From Rhineura floridana (Eukaryota > Chordata > Lepidosauria > Squamata > Rhineuridae): a DNA stretch of 64,000 nucleotides. Shown piece after piece: positions 33,680 to 43,874 of this stretch (positions within the stretch are counted from its first letter, which is position 1; each line of letters starts with the position of its first letter). The notes beneath the pieces were generated by a model, which had not been told where the DNA came from, did no database searches, and worked only from the letters and a program-made list of their open reading frames with translations. The position numbers and the translations under genes are program-made. Location of the stretch: the NCBI RefSeq assembly GCF_030035675.1, contig NC_084480.1:134304738-134368737 (forward strand). The letters are read 5' to 3'.

Positions 33680-34222
33680 TGTTGTGGGCCCTGCTGGGAG
33701 GGGGTGGATGGATGAGGACAAAGAAGAGAAGGGGGAGGACAAAGAGTGGAATGTTCAAGCCGGGGAGGGGCCAAGCGGGGAATTGGACTCAGGGGGTGCC
33801 CAAGCTCTAGGCTTTGACAGCTCAACTCCTACAGCTCCTGACATCCTTGTGGAGAGCCAACCTGACCAGCCGGTTGGCTTCCAGACAGATGCTTCCCCTC
33901 TCCCCATGCCCATGCTGCCAGCAAGCAGCTGCCCTCCTTCAGAGGGGGAAGATGGAATGGAGACTGAGGCTCCGCCCATGCCTCGTGCCAGGAGGTGGAT
34001 GCAGTGGGAGATTCAACAGACACAGCTGAGGGGGGAGTAGTTGCTGAGTCAACATCTTAATACCAGGAATAGTGCCTAGTTAGTCCTAGAGAGATGCTGA
34101 GTACTAAGTAAGCCATAGGCAGATTCATGAAGTGCACTGAACTGAAGCTGTCTCTTACTACGATAAAAGAAAAAAAACCACAGCCGTGTCTGAGTCTGAG
34201 TTCTTCAAGTTCAGGCAGGACA
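33680..34222 (+). mobile_element. Solo LTR of an LTR retroelement, 543 bp
   Basis: The unit starts TGTTGTGGGC and ends GGCAGGACA, with the canonical TG...CA termini, and is flanked by a perfect 5-bp duplication ATAAT at 33675-33679 and 34223-34227. No internal coding region adjoins it, so it is a solo LTR left by recombination. Family unassigned: a Gypsy-type or ERV-type LTR both fit a 5-bp duplication. The perfect duplication suggests moderate age. Orientation is a guess. Confidence 0.8.
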
Positions 34223-34227
34223 ATAAT

Positions 34228-34419
34228 GAGTTGTGCAGCAGTGAGCAACAGAGCCTGTTTTTGTTTTTGTTTTATTTGAGGTCCTTCACCCCTTTTTTTT
34301 CTTGCACAAAGGAAAAATGGACCACCATCAACAGTCATTGAAATACTTCTGTAATGCGTATCTATATATTAGTGCCATACAAAAATTAAAAGAGATGTGG
34401 CTCTGCCCATAGACTTTGG
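34228..34419. other. No gene recognised
   Basis: Short intergenic stretch between the solo LTR and a MITE. Confidence 0.35.
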
Positions 34420-34860
34420 GTTATATCCGATGTAGCACCAAGTAAGTGTACATTAGCGCCCCGCTTACCAGCGCTTTGCATTCTGGCATTCCGCTAATGT
34501 GGCGGCAGGAAATTCCCCTTTTTAAAGCCGATTTAGCGATTTTGTGACATTTTATGACATTTTCGCGTCATTTTCGCGCGCCGGCCCCATTATAGTCTAT
34601 GGGTCCCACTTTACGGCGATTTCTGCTTTACGGCAGAGGCCTAGTCCCTAACCTGCCATATAAGTGGGGCCCTACTGTATCATCAGTGCAAGGATTTCCG
34701 CTTGCCTAGTGAGACTTTCCTCCCTCCCATGCCTCCAAATCTGTTCTAGTGGTTTCCCCAACCCTCTGGAGCAGATTTGGGGAGGGTGCAGGGTGTATGC
34801 AGAGGAGGGGGGAAGTCCCATTGTGCAAGCAGAAATCACACAAGAAATGGGAATCGACTG
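34420..34860. mobile_element. Palindromic MITE (ggttgtatccaa family) split by a Tigger-like element
   Basis: The left end is ttgggttatatccgatgtag and agcaccaagtaagtgta. After the Tigger-like insertion it resumes with tcatcagtgcaaggatttcc, then gttctagtggtttccccaac and gagcagatttggggagggtg. The copy at 40186 shows the uninterrupted order (agtgtgtctcatcagcgcaa). Confidence 0.6.
34451..34677. mobile_element. Tigger-like (pogo) MITE, 227 bp
   Basis: Ends cattagcgccccgctta and taagtggggccctactg, with TA on each side (34449-34450 and 34678-34679). Interior blocks are the reverse of those at 11851-12069: ggccccattatagtctatgg and cccctttttaaagccgattt. Inserted in the MITE that surrounds it, so younger than that copy. 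Confidence 0.8.
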
Positions 34861-36195
34861 GAGAGATAATATATGCTAAATATCAGTCAAGATAATCATA
34901 AAAGTAAAGCGAGAGTTAAAAGATTTTTCCCCCTCATAATGTCTTACATAAAACAAGAGACCACTCGGATCAATGTTGAAAGAATGCTCTAGGCGTACAG
35001 AGCAGGGTTATAAAAAGAATGAAGCCAAATAACAGCATGCAAGAGATGTGGATTAAAAGCAACCTTAACATTTCATGAGCAGAGATATTGAGAAATAGAA
35101 AACAGAGAGATGAGGTCATAACAATGAACAGCACAACCCTAATAATGTCTACTCAGAAGTAAGCCCCATTGAATCCAATGGGACTTACTCCCAGTTAAGC
35201 AGGGTTAGGATTGCAGCCTTAGATCATTAAAAACAAATGAAAAGTTTAAATGTAATTTGATAAGGAAGAGGGCTAATGCAAATTAGTATAAAAAAGAGAA
35301 AGACAATTGACCCAAAAGGAAAGAAAAATGAAGTGAGAAGAATTCCAGAGAGATAGATATTAAAGGGTTAAGAGAAGAAACAAGAAGACAAAATGAAAGA
35401 ATGTTGAAATAATCAATACTAAAATAATCAGTTCTACAAATAATAAGTTACTGAATTAGGACTAGCTTTATTTTTTATTTATTCCCATTTTGGGATTCAC
35501 CCGATTTGGTCGGAGGTACTTTGGTTGAATCCCAAACAGAGAAAAAAGGATGGCACAAAACTTAGGGGAGAGGAAGGGGCTTAAATGGTGGCAAAGGAGC
35601 TCCTCATTTTTTTTCTTTTGAAAATCTGTTGGCTGTTCTGGCTGTGCAGGAGCAACAGCGGAGTTCAGACTGCCACCATCTTCCTTTCCAGAGTGTCTGA
35701 GAAGATGCTTAACATAAGTCCTCTTGTCTGCTGCAAACCATTTTAGCCCTCCCCCGAACCAAAGCATCCACTCTCAGTTCCCCACCTGCAAATGCAATGG
35801 TAACTTGGGGATGGATGCTTGAATCCACCCCTGCACTGAGTTCAGCCTTAGAGTCCCTGGGAGGGCTTTCTGGGGACACAAGATACATCAGACCTAATGC
35901 TCCAATGTGGGAGACAGAACTCTGATGCCAGAGAGGGAGATCCCTCTCTGCCACCACCAGTTCTTCTGAAGTCCTGGCCCAAGCAGTGTCTGAGCTTTGA
36001 CATTCATAGGGCCACGAAGGGGATATTTGTTGGAAGTTTCTCTTCAATCAATGCATTGTCTCGCTGTGTGCTCTGAATCTATTGACCATTAGGGGCAATA
36101 GATATAGTTAGTTGAAAGGGCTCCTGCTTGAATGCTCTCCTTGTTACTTTCCCCAAGTTTAAGCATGCCTCTGATGGGTTAGACTGATAATCTCA
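34861..36195. other. No gene recognised; one short palindromic repeat
   Basis: A-rich intergenic sequence. At 35127-35220 is a complete palindromic repeat: cagcacaaccctaataatgt, ctactcagaagtaagcccca, ttgaatccaatgggacttac, then gggttaggattgcagcc. The two halves are reverse complements. The 112-codon and 99-codon frames near 35468-36047 have no motifs. Confidence 0.4.
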
Positions 36196-36478
36196 GTTGT
36201 TGTTATGTGCCTTCAAGTCGATTACGACTTATGGCAACCCTATGAATCAGCAACCTCCAATAGCATCTGTTATGAACCACCCTGTTCAGATCATGTAAGT
36301 TCAGATGTGTGGCTTCCCTTATGGAATCAATCCATCTCTTGTTTGGTCTTCCTCTTTTCCTGCTCCCTTCTGTTTTCTCTCACATTGTGGTGTTTTCTAG
36401 TGAATCATGTCTTCTCATTATGTGTCCAAAGTATGATAACCTCAGTTTCATCATTTTAGCTTCTAGTGATAGTTCTGG
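36196..36478 (-). mobile_element. Bov-B LINE 3' end
   Basis: Minus-strand copy whose 3' terminus at left is gttgttgttatgtgccttca followed by agtcgattacgacttatggc. The coding remnant encodes the reverse of a MMKLRLSYFGH...RWIDSIKE segment, with frame disruptions. Third Bov-B copy in the window and close to the other two. Confidence 0.85.
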
Positions 36479-36699
36479 GAGCTATCATCATTTCCAGTTC
36501 CTCCTTCTTCTTCCCACAATTCTCTCTCTCCTTGCCTTTTGTATATAGCTAGTGTAGATTATTAGGATTTCCTATCCACGTGTACTTTTTTAATGAAATG
36601 AGTTTATCTGGTTTATCTTAAACCACTCTCTTTCATATTGTTTTATATCTCTAATCAACTCTTCAATATTTTGGGGGCGTGCTGGGAAGGGCTTGGATC

Positions 36700-36935
36700 A
36701 GAGGGTTGTATCCAATGAAATCCTCCCATTCGTCCAAGGACTTCCACCTACACGACAAGGTTCCCTCTTCCTCTCCTCTCCCCCTGCACCCCCCCAAATC
36801 TTCTCTGGGAGATGTGGAAACCCTTAGAATAATTTGGGAGGTGCAGGGGGCTCAAAGGGAGAAGACATCCCATTGCTCAAGTGGAAATCCTTGTGCTAAC
36901 AGGACAATGTCATTGGATACAACCCTGAAGATCCA
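36700..36935. mobile_element. Palindromic MITE, ggttgtatccaa family
   Basis: Ends agggttgtatccaatgaaat and cattggatacaaccct. Arms ctcctctccccctgcacccc and ggaggtgcagggggctcaaa are reverse complements. No convincing target duplication. Confidence 0.7.
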
Positions 36936-37069
36936 AAGCTGAGTCCCAACTCACCAATATGCCCAGAAACCAGGAGGATTTAGACATATTTATCAGCCTT
37001 CACTCAGCATATCTAAATCTCTTCCTAATATTTCCAGGGTGGAGGGGACTTTTTTTAAAAGGCAGGAAA

Positions 37070-37405
37070 CAAGAAAAAGAATTTATTTATTTGTAATTTT
37101 CTAAAATTCACATACCGCTTGATTGTAAAAAAACTCTACGTGGTTTACAAAAGTCATTAAAATTATTGATAAAACAGTTAAAAACAAGTAAATTAAACAC
37201 AGAAAAACAAAGCATTTATTCACCCTCACTTCTGCTTTGCCAGCTCAAGCCGGGTAAAACATTGGATATGTTATAATAATAATAATAATAATATAATAAT
37301 AAATTTTATTTTTCAGTCGCCTATCTGTCCGGGTTAGGGACACTCTAGGCGACGTACAACAAAATTAAAAACAATACATATAAATATCAGCATAACAAAA
37401 TATGT
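37070..37405 (-). mobile_element. L2 LINE 3' end, reversed, with (ATA)n
   Basis: At 37305-37360 the plus strand reads cagtcgcctatctgtccggg and cactctaggcgacgtacaac, the reverse complement of the L2 3' end. It is preceded by its tail, an (ATA)n run at about 37276-37304. The sequence 37080-37260 is a further LINE-like, AT-rich antisense fragment. Confidence 0.75.
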
Positions 37406-37409
37406 TGGC

Positions 37410-37607
37410 ATAGGAACATATCAAGCTGCCTTATACTGTGGCAGACCATTGGTGCATCTAGCTTACTATTGTCTCCACTGACTGGCAATGGCTCTCCAGC
37501 ATTTCAGGTGGAATCTCTCCCAACCCTACGTAGAGATGCCAGGGATTGAACCTGGGACCTTCTGCATGCAAAGCAGATGCTCTATCACTGAGTTACAACC
37601 TTTCCCC
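37410..37607 (-). mobile_element. tRNA-Ala-like SINE with CR1-type tail
   Basis: On the minus strand the head reads as a tRNA: gtaactcagtgatagagcat (A box), tgctttgcatgcagaaggtc (anticodon arm with TGC) and caggttcaatccctggcatc (B box), a tRNA-Ala pattern. The body follows. The 3' end, seen on the plus strand at 37410-37470 as aggaacatatcaagctgcct, tggcagaccattggtgcatc, resembles the CR1 3' end at 326-400. Confidence 0.8.
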
Positions 37608-37611
37608 AGAA

Positions 37612-37614
<3 letters not shown>

Positions 37615-37684
<70 letters not shown>
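37615..37684 (+). repeat. Compound microsatellite (CT)n(AC)n
   Basis: About 19 CT units followed by about 16 AC units, placed directly after the head of the SINE. Confidence 0.95.
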
Positions 37685-37686
<2 letters not shown>

Positions 37687-38278
37687 CACATTTGCAGCCT
37701 TAGCAGAATCAATATTAAAACGAATGGATATTTGAAAAACTTAATGTTTCAAACAGCAGCAGAAATGAGGGGCAAAAGAGAGAATGGTCAAGAAGAACTC
37801 TAAGCCTCCTGGCCAGCTGCAGAGAATGTTGTAGAGAAGCCCTCAAAGATAGTGAAGCAGAAGAAGACAGAGAAGGTTTAGGAAGAAAAATCAATCAGTT
37901 CAGCTCTCTGCGTATTGATCTTTGGTTTACAGTGAAACATCTATGATGAACTAGCCATTGAATGGTTACAGATTTTGAAGGACCAAAGAAGAGATGGGAT
38001 TTAAAGACCCAACGCTGCAACTCAATATAGCTTGCCTAAAATCAATACAAAGGAAGAAATAATGAAACTAAAAGGAAGAATGTATGTCTTAAAGAGGAAC
38101 CTTGAGGGACACCAACAGGAGACAGAAAGCTATTAGGAGAAACTATAGAAGAGTAGTTAATAAGATTAATTTGTTAAAAATCGAAGAAAAAAGCAAAGAG
38201 AAAACATAACACAATCTACACGGTGAAATATGGAAGAATAATCCAATCCAATATGCATAGAAATAGAAAACTGTGATT
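37685..38278. other. No gene recognised
   Basis: A-rich intergenic sequence without identifiable elements. Confidence 0.35.
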
Positions 38279-38842
38279 TGCAGAGCAATCCAACTCATGG
38301 AAATCCGGCAGAAGGGGTGCCAGTGGAGGAGGAGCCAGCAGGAAGCTCTGCAGCATCCTTTTGCTGTTTGGGAGCCACTGGGCCAGCTGATTGTTGGCTC
38401 AGCCAGGAGCTGCAGGCAGGAATAGAAAAGAAAAGAGCGGCTCTCACGAATACCCATACTGATAAGTAAGTAAGCACTCCCCATAGACTTCCAGTAGAAT
38501 TACTTTCTTAGACCAACCTTTTTCTCAGCATAACTTTGGCCCAGATCAGGACCTCCAGGAGTGTTCCAAACTGGAGTTGGATGTTGCATAAGTCCCCTCA
38601 CCTTGGACCCTCCTCTGACATACCCCCTGAATGCTCTTTTTCGGGCCTTCTACTGTCTTCTGTCTGCATCCCTTCTGCTGGGCTGGGCTTCTCAGCAGAC
38701 CCCTGGCTGAGCTGGCAGGGTCCTGGCTCTGCCGCAGATGAGTCAGGGTGAAGGACTTCTGCCAGCTGAGCCAGTTGGCCCAGCCAGGGGTCTGCCATAT
38801 CAATCCCTCCGCAGCCCAGTGTAAATACGAGTTGGATTGCAC
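38279..38842. mobile_element. Possible foldback element, agcaatccaactc ends
   Basis: The left part has gagcaatccaactcatg, the right part cgagttggattgcacc, in inverted orientation about 560 bases apart. Near the right end an inner palindrome pairs cagacccctggctgagctgg with agccagttggcccagccagg. GC-rich compared with the flanks. Family unknown. Confidence 0.5.
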
Positions 38843-38962
38843 CCATAGTGTAAAATTAGTCATTGGTAAATCTACAATTTCTTTCAAGAGAAGAAGATGG
38901 AAAGCAGACTAGGACAGGCATAATGAAGTTGATGGATTGATACACCATACTTATGCTTAAAT

Positions 38963-39394
38963 TAGGGATGGGGGAGAAATTTGATTCAGTTTACATGTAA
39001 AAGTTAACCTACCTAATTAACAATTTCTGAAACAATACACAAACCAAAACAATCGTTCTTCCAAATTTGCATGTTTCCAAATTTTCCAGTGCAGTTCTCC
39101 AGTCAAAGAATGTGTACAAAAATACAAACGCTAGGATTAAGTATGCATTAAAATGCTTGTATAGTGAACATGAAATACAAAACATATGGGAAATTGCTTT
39201 CAAAAATGTGTATATTAGGTAGAATTGCATACAAAATGTGTATATTGGGAGAAATTCACACTAAAATGCTAATGAATTTTCATGATGACTTTTTTAAAAA
39301 AAAATAACAAACTGATGTGGAAAAGTGGGCAACTGAATTTAAGACTGGGAAAATGAGAAACCAAGAGAAGCTGAAATTGTTTTGCACATTCCCA
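38963..39394 (+). mobile_element. hAT-like MITE, tagggatg family
   Basis: Starts tagggatgggggagaaattt and ends ttttgcacattccca. Flanks gcttaaat and gctcaagt agree at six of eight positions, an aged 8-bp duplication. Interior carries gtgtatattaggtagaattg and gtgtatattgggagaaattc as near-tandem units. Confidence 0.7.
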
Positions 39395-39402
39395 GCTCAA
39401 GT

Positions 39403-40185
39403 CAATATATTTGTGCTGCAAGCAGTTCACAGAAAATGTATGATTGAAATACAGCACTGCAACCACCATAACACACAATGAAAATCAAAATATCCCTATT
39501 ATATAATAATTAGTGTCATGAAAAAAATTGTGAGCATAAAGATTACAATAGGTCATTTAAAAATATTCAGTATCTTCACTTCCCAAAGTAGTCCTAAAGC
39601 TGACAACAACCTCTCCATTTTTAACACATACCTCAGCCCAAAGGGACAGAAAGCCCCGTAAGCATTCTTTGGGCAGCACCCCCTGTGCAAATGCTTCTAG
39701 AGCTGGAATGTGGAAGCACCCATACTCAGATGGCAAAAACAAAGGAGGAAGAGAGATATTTCAGGGCAGCCAACTTGATCAAGGGTCTTTGAAAGGTATA
39801 AATGAAGAGAAACAGGAGGACGGGAAGAACCAAAGGATCCAAAGATTACCATGTTTTTAAAAGGGAGATACCATAATGTACTCCAGAGTTGATAGAACAG
39901 AATCAGAACCAGACAATAATGACAGCAATGAGTTAACAAGACAATCCCATCCCAACCTGAACACCATGGAGAAGTTTGGAATATCAGCAAAAGTCCCCTT
40001 GCAGTGGTACCTCTGGAAAATATCCTGGTGTTGCAGATCCATTGGCACAGTGGTGCAACATTATAGCTGCTAATAGAGTAGAGTATCATAGCTTTTTCAT
40101 CTTTTTTTTTAAAATGTATTTAAAAAATAAACTGCCCCAGAATTGGCCAATATATATCTGATAATGGACAGAAAAGAGCCAGTGG
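39403..40185. other. No gene recognised
   Basis: Intergenic. The minus-strand frame 39697-40089 (130 codons) has no recognisable motif and no coding support. Confidence 0.35.
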
Positions 40186-40432
40186 GTAGTATTCAACTAG
40201 TGTGTCTCATCAGCGCAAGGATTTCTGCTTATGCAATGGGAATTCCCCCTTCTTATCCTCCCTATGTATGCCCTGCATTCTCTCCATAACTACTCCGGAG
40301 GCTTGGGGTAACCCCTAGAACAGATTTGGGAGGGTGTGGGGAAAGGACAGTGGAAGGAAATCCCATTGTGCAAGTGGAGATCCTTTCACTGACGGGACTT
40401 TGACTTGGTGCTATATTGGATACAACCAAATA
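40186..40432. mobile_element. Palindromic MITE, ggttgtatccaa family
   Basis: Ends gggtagtattcaactagtgt and gctatattggatacaacc. Inside are cgcaaggatttctgcttatg and gtgcaagtggagatcctttc as matching arms. Confidence 0.7.
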
Positions 40433-40698
40433 TTTTTATCAAGAAAATACAAAGCAAATGTTTGAGGTGAAATATAAGAAGCCAATGAAAGAGAAGGACA
40501 GAGAGAATTAAATGAAGGGTGGAAATATATTGACATTAAGAGAAACAAAAGAACAAGCTGAGGAAAAAATAAGAAGACAAAGCAGAAGAACAAGAAGAAA
40601 GCATTTGCCTTGTGTTTTTGCAATGGTAGAGATGTATGTGGGAAGCTTAACACCGGGATGGGATGACAACAACATAATACCTCTGTTTGGGTGTGCTG

Positions 40699-41133
40699 CT
40701 TTCATAGAATCATAGACTAGCAGAGTTGGAAGGGGCCTATAAGGCCATCGAGTCCAGCCCCCTGCTCAGTGCAGGAATCCAAATTAAAGCATACCTGACA
40801 GGGGGCTGTCCAGCTGCCTCTTGAATGCCTCCAGTGTTGGAGAGCCCACCATCTCCCTAGGTAATTGATTCCATTGTCATACCTCGCTAACAGTTATGAC
40901 ATTTTTCTTGATGTTTAGTCGAAATCTGGCTTCCTGTAACTTGAGCCCATTATTCCGTGTCCTGCATTCTGGAATGATCGAGAAGAGACCCCGGGCCTCC
41001 TGTCTGTGACAACCTTTCAAGTACTTGAAGAGTGCTATCATATCTCCATTCATTCTTCTATTTTTAAGGTTAAATATGCCCAGTTCTTTCAGTCTCTCCC
41101 CACAGGGCTTTTTTCCCAGTCCCTGATCATCCT
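40699..41133 (-). mobile_element. CR1 LINE 3' end, reversed
   Basis: Minus-strand CR1 copy. The 3' end at left shows catagaatcatagactagca, the ATTCTATG-type octamer end of CR1. The coding remnant (40877-41176) reads ERLKELGIFNLKNRR, GDMIALFKYLKGCHRQEARG and NNGLKLQEARFRLNIKK. Its upstream junction is shared with the CR1 copy at 49130, see the inverted duplication. Confidence 0.88.
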
Positions 41134-41307
41134 TGTTGCTCTCCTCTGAACCAACTGATGTAAATGCTGCACTCAAGTGGAGAGAGTGGGAACAAGCATG
41201 CTAAGCTTTACCCCCTATTCTATTATGTCTGCCACTCTCCATTAATTGGAGGGCAACATCTGAATCAGGGAGCCTCCTCTACCCATGGAGGCTCCCCACA
41301 TGATTTT
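41101..41307 (-). repeat. Inverted duplicate block, copy A (partner at 48955-49161)
   Basis: These 207 bases are the reverse complement of 48955-49161 with a single mismatch by eye. The block spans the 5' junction of a CR1 fragment and about 170 bases of unrelated sequence containing ggagcctcctctacccatgg. A weaker match continues for about 24 bases past 41307, and the CR1 part continues below 41101 with clearly lower identity. Confidence 0.85.
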
Positions 41308-41559
41308 AAATCATGCAAAAGAGATGTTTCTAAATTGCACAGGAAATCTCCGTGAGTAGAAGAGGCTCCCCACTTCAGACTTTACCCACATATTTCTGGA
41401 GAATGGCAGGCATAGTGACACATGCCCAAGTAAGGCTTCTATCAGTATAAATTAGACAACAGTTTCCTACCATATTTGTATTCTTGAAACAGTACAATTT
41501 GTGATCCAAGAAACCCAACACAGCTCAGCATCCATGAAGGTTTCAAGTGAGCTGTGCAT
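41308..41559. other. No gene recognised
   Basis: Mostly unassigned. The first 90 bases, with gaggctccccacttcagact, belong to a palindromic repeat family that also appears at 51575-51690. Confidence 0.35.
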
Positions 41560-41880
41560 AGTTAAACTATGGAATCCACTCCCACAAGAGGCAGTGACGG
41601 CCACCAACTTGGATGACTTTAAAACAGGATTAGACAGAGTCATGGAGGATAAAGCTATCAGTGGTTACTAGCCAAGATGGCTATGCTCTGCCTCCATAGT
41701 TGGAGGCAGTATGCTCCTAAATACCAATTGGTAGAAACTGCAGAACGGGAGAGAGTTCTTACACTCAGGTTCTGCTTGCTGGCTTCCTATGAGCTACTGG
41801 TTGGTCACTGTGAGAACAGTTCAACACTGGATTACTAGATGGGCCATTGCCCTGATCCAGCAGTCTTTTCTTCTGTTCAA
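41560..41880 (+). mobile_element. CR1 LINE 3' end
   Basis: Plus-strand fragment with gaatccactcccacaagagg, ccaacttggatgactttaaa, ggctatgctctgcctccata and the terminal ggccattgccctgatccagc. It matches the 3' end at 326-600 in reverse. Coding capacity is limited to the last residues and is decayed. Confidence 0.8.
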
Positions 41881-42747
41881 TAAATATCTCTGCTTTGTTG
41901 TCTGCCTATGAATGGCAGCCTATAGCAGATGGCTGATGGTCTCAAATCAGGTGGGTGGGTGTGACCAATTGTGCCAGCCTGGCTTAGATCCTCACATGAT
42001 GCAATGTGGGGAAATCTGGTTTGATGGTGTTATAGTGTTTTTCCCCCCACACAAGTGTCTCATAGAGATAAACTGGCACCTTCACTTTGAAACAAAAACA
42101 AATTGTATGCACAGAAATTGCTTGCAGTTGCAGGTAAACAGTAGACTTTGGGAAGCCTTCCCTGCCAAATACTATTTGAAGGAGTAATCTCCTCTCCATG
42201 CAACCACTCACTGTCAAGAGTTGCCTATTTACTCCATCCCATCTAGTGATGCATTTGAGTTAGCTGCAAGTGAATGTTAATTCCATTGTAAGCTGGCACA
42301 TCATTCAGGACATTGTGTAAAAACTCATCATTAAATATAGAACTAAACAACAACAACATGATTACCATCTTGTCTGGCCTTTTGTTACAAGAATCCCCAA
42401 TCAACTGGCTGCCACACAACAAAAAGGAGTGATGCCTCACCTCCCTCTGAAAGGCCATGGTCTCAGGAGAAGAGAGGGAAGTTATGGATCTCTCAGAGTT
42501 GATGATCCTCCATACAGAAAATGCCCCACATGTATAAAACTAGGTTTCAGCAAGAAGGCTTCAATCTCTTCTTTTCTGTTCTAGCTGTCTCCCTCACTCA
42601 TTAGTTTTCTGTGTAGACTGTTTTGTTTGTCTGTTTTTAATATGGAGGAATGTGATCATGTAGGTCCCCAGCCATGTGTGGTTTGAAATAGTACAACCCA
42701 GACATAGGTTTACCTCCTCATCTGCTTTTTTTAGAAATCTAGGCCAC
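41881..42747. other. No gene recognised
   Basis: Intergenic, no identifiable element. Confidence 0.35.
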
Positions 42748-42960
42748 ATTCACACCATACATTTATTCCACTATTATTCCACTTTGAACAGTTATGGGTT
42801 ACCTCAAAGAATCCTGGGAAGTGTAGTATGTGAAGGGTGCTGAGAGTTGTTAGGAAACCTTTATTCCCCTCACAGACCTGCAATTCCCAAAATTCCCTGG
42901 GAGGACAGATTGACTGTTAAACCACTCTGAGAATTGTAGCTCTGTAATAGTAAAGAGAGA
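42748..42960. mobile_element. Palindromic MITE (aagaatcctgggaa family), right end missing
   Basis: Starts ggccacattcacaccataca and runs through aagaatcctgggaagtgtag, gggtgctgagagttgttagg and ttgtagctctgtaat, where it stops. Confidence 0.7.
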
Positions 42961-43285
42961 GAAAAACATGGAAGCTAGTCCGGGGTAAATGTTGCAAAAT
43001 GGAGTTAGGATACTGGTAGAGGCATGGTTGATTCGATTTAAATCAAATTGATTTAAATCATGATTTAAATAGCTTCTCTGAAGGACTCAGTTTTAATGAT
43101 TTGAATCACAGTTTAAATCACTAGTGAGGAAGTTTCTATTTAATCATCATTTTTTAGAAGTACATTATAACCTTAACATTCAGAGATGTAGATTTTATTA
43201 GAAGGTAGTTTTCAGATTAATTTTCATCAAAAAAATGAGATGACAATTTGGTCATTTTAGTACTAAAGCAGAATGAGCTTGTGAC

Positions 43286-43730
43286 TGTTGGGCTGTTGAC
43301 TAATAGGCAGTACTGTCTCTAGTTGTTTTCCATAAAGCCTGCAAGTTTGGAGAAGTAACTGTTATCTCCTGGCCTGAGAGAGAGCAGACATCCAAGGCCA
43401 GCGGTTGTCATGGTAATGTGAGATAGCAACTGGGAAAGTTCTAACAGAGTCTGTAAGTTGTGTCTTCTGTATTTTGCCTCTGAACTGAGAGGGTGTCTTC
43501 TGTATATTGCCTCTGAACTGAGAGGTTGTCTTCTGTGTTTACCTTTGGAGAGAGATGTACCAGAAGGGGGGGTGACTGAAGAAACTCTACATGTATTTAC
43601 TCTTAAGCCTGTTGGCCCTAATGTCTTAATAAAGACTCTTAACCTGATCTAATGCATCTGAGAAGTTTCTTGCTCAACTTAACTCCAAAGTAACGTATGC
43701 TGTGTCACGCAAGAACCGCCACCATCAACA
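43286..43730 (+). mobile_element. Solo LTR of an LTR retroelement, 445 bp
   Basis: Starts TGTTGGGCTG and ends ACCATCAACA, giving TGTTG/CAACA inverted tips. It is flanked by a perfect 5-bp duplication GTGAC at 43281-43285 and 43731-43735. A likely polyadenylation signal aataaa is at about 43628, which orients it on the plus strand. A three-unit, 33-base tandem repeat lies inside (about 43461-43555). No internal region adjoins it. Different from the LTR at 33680. Inserted in the hAT remnant, so younger than it. Confidence 0.82.
43461..43555 (+). repeat. 33-base tandem repeat inside the solo LTR
   Basis: The unit tgtcttctgtattttgcctc with tgaactgagagg is present twice, followed by a third partial unit (tgtcttctgtgtttaccttt). 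Confidence 0.75.
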
Positions 43731-43874
43731 GTGACGTCATTCATGTGAAGTACCAGCTCCAACATTCAATTAATCATTATATTTTTGTCATGATGTGCCA
43801 GAATCACCACCACCAAACATACTTTTAAATTGTACTAAATTGTACTCTATCTTTCGTTTAAATCTTCACCAGAG

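Noticed and set aside
33576-34040. A 154-codon plus-strand frame rich in Gly, Pro, Ser and Glu
   Set aside because: It starts outside and runs into the solo LTR at 33680-34222, has no known domain, and is explained by G-rich LTR composition.
37530-37607. A tRNA-Ala gene on the minus strand
   Set aside because: The cloverleaf stems are not all paired, and the tRNA-like head is joined to a SINE body found again at 59587.
37488-37803. Ser/Leu and His/Thr repeat proteins
   Set aside because: Translation of the (CT)n(AC)n microsatellite and the SINE beside it.
39697-40089. A 130-codon minus-strand frame with hydrophobic stretches
   Set aside because: No homology recognised, no flanking splice or promoter evidence, overlapping frames on the other strand are equally long.
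43461-43555. A CRISPR-like array of 33-base repeats
   Set aside because: Units are directly adjacent with no spacers, there are under three units, and they are inside an LTR of a vertebrate genome.
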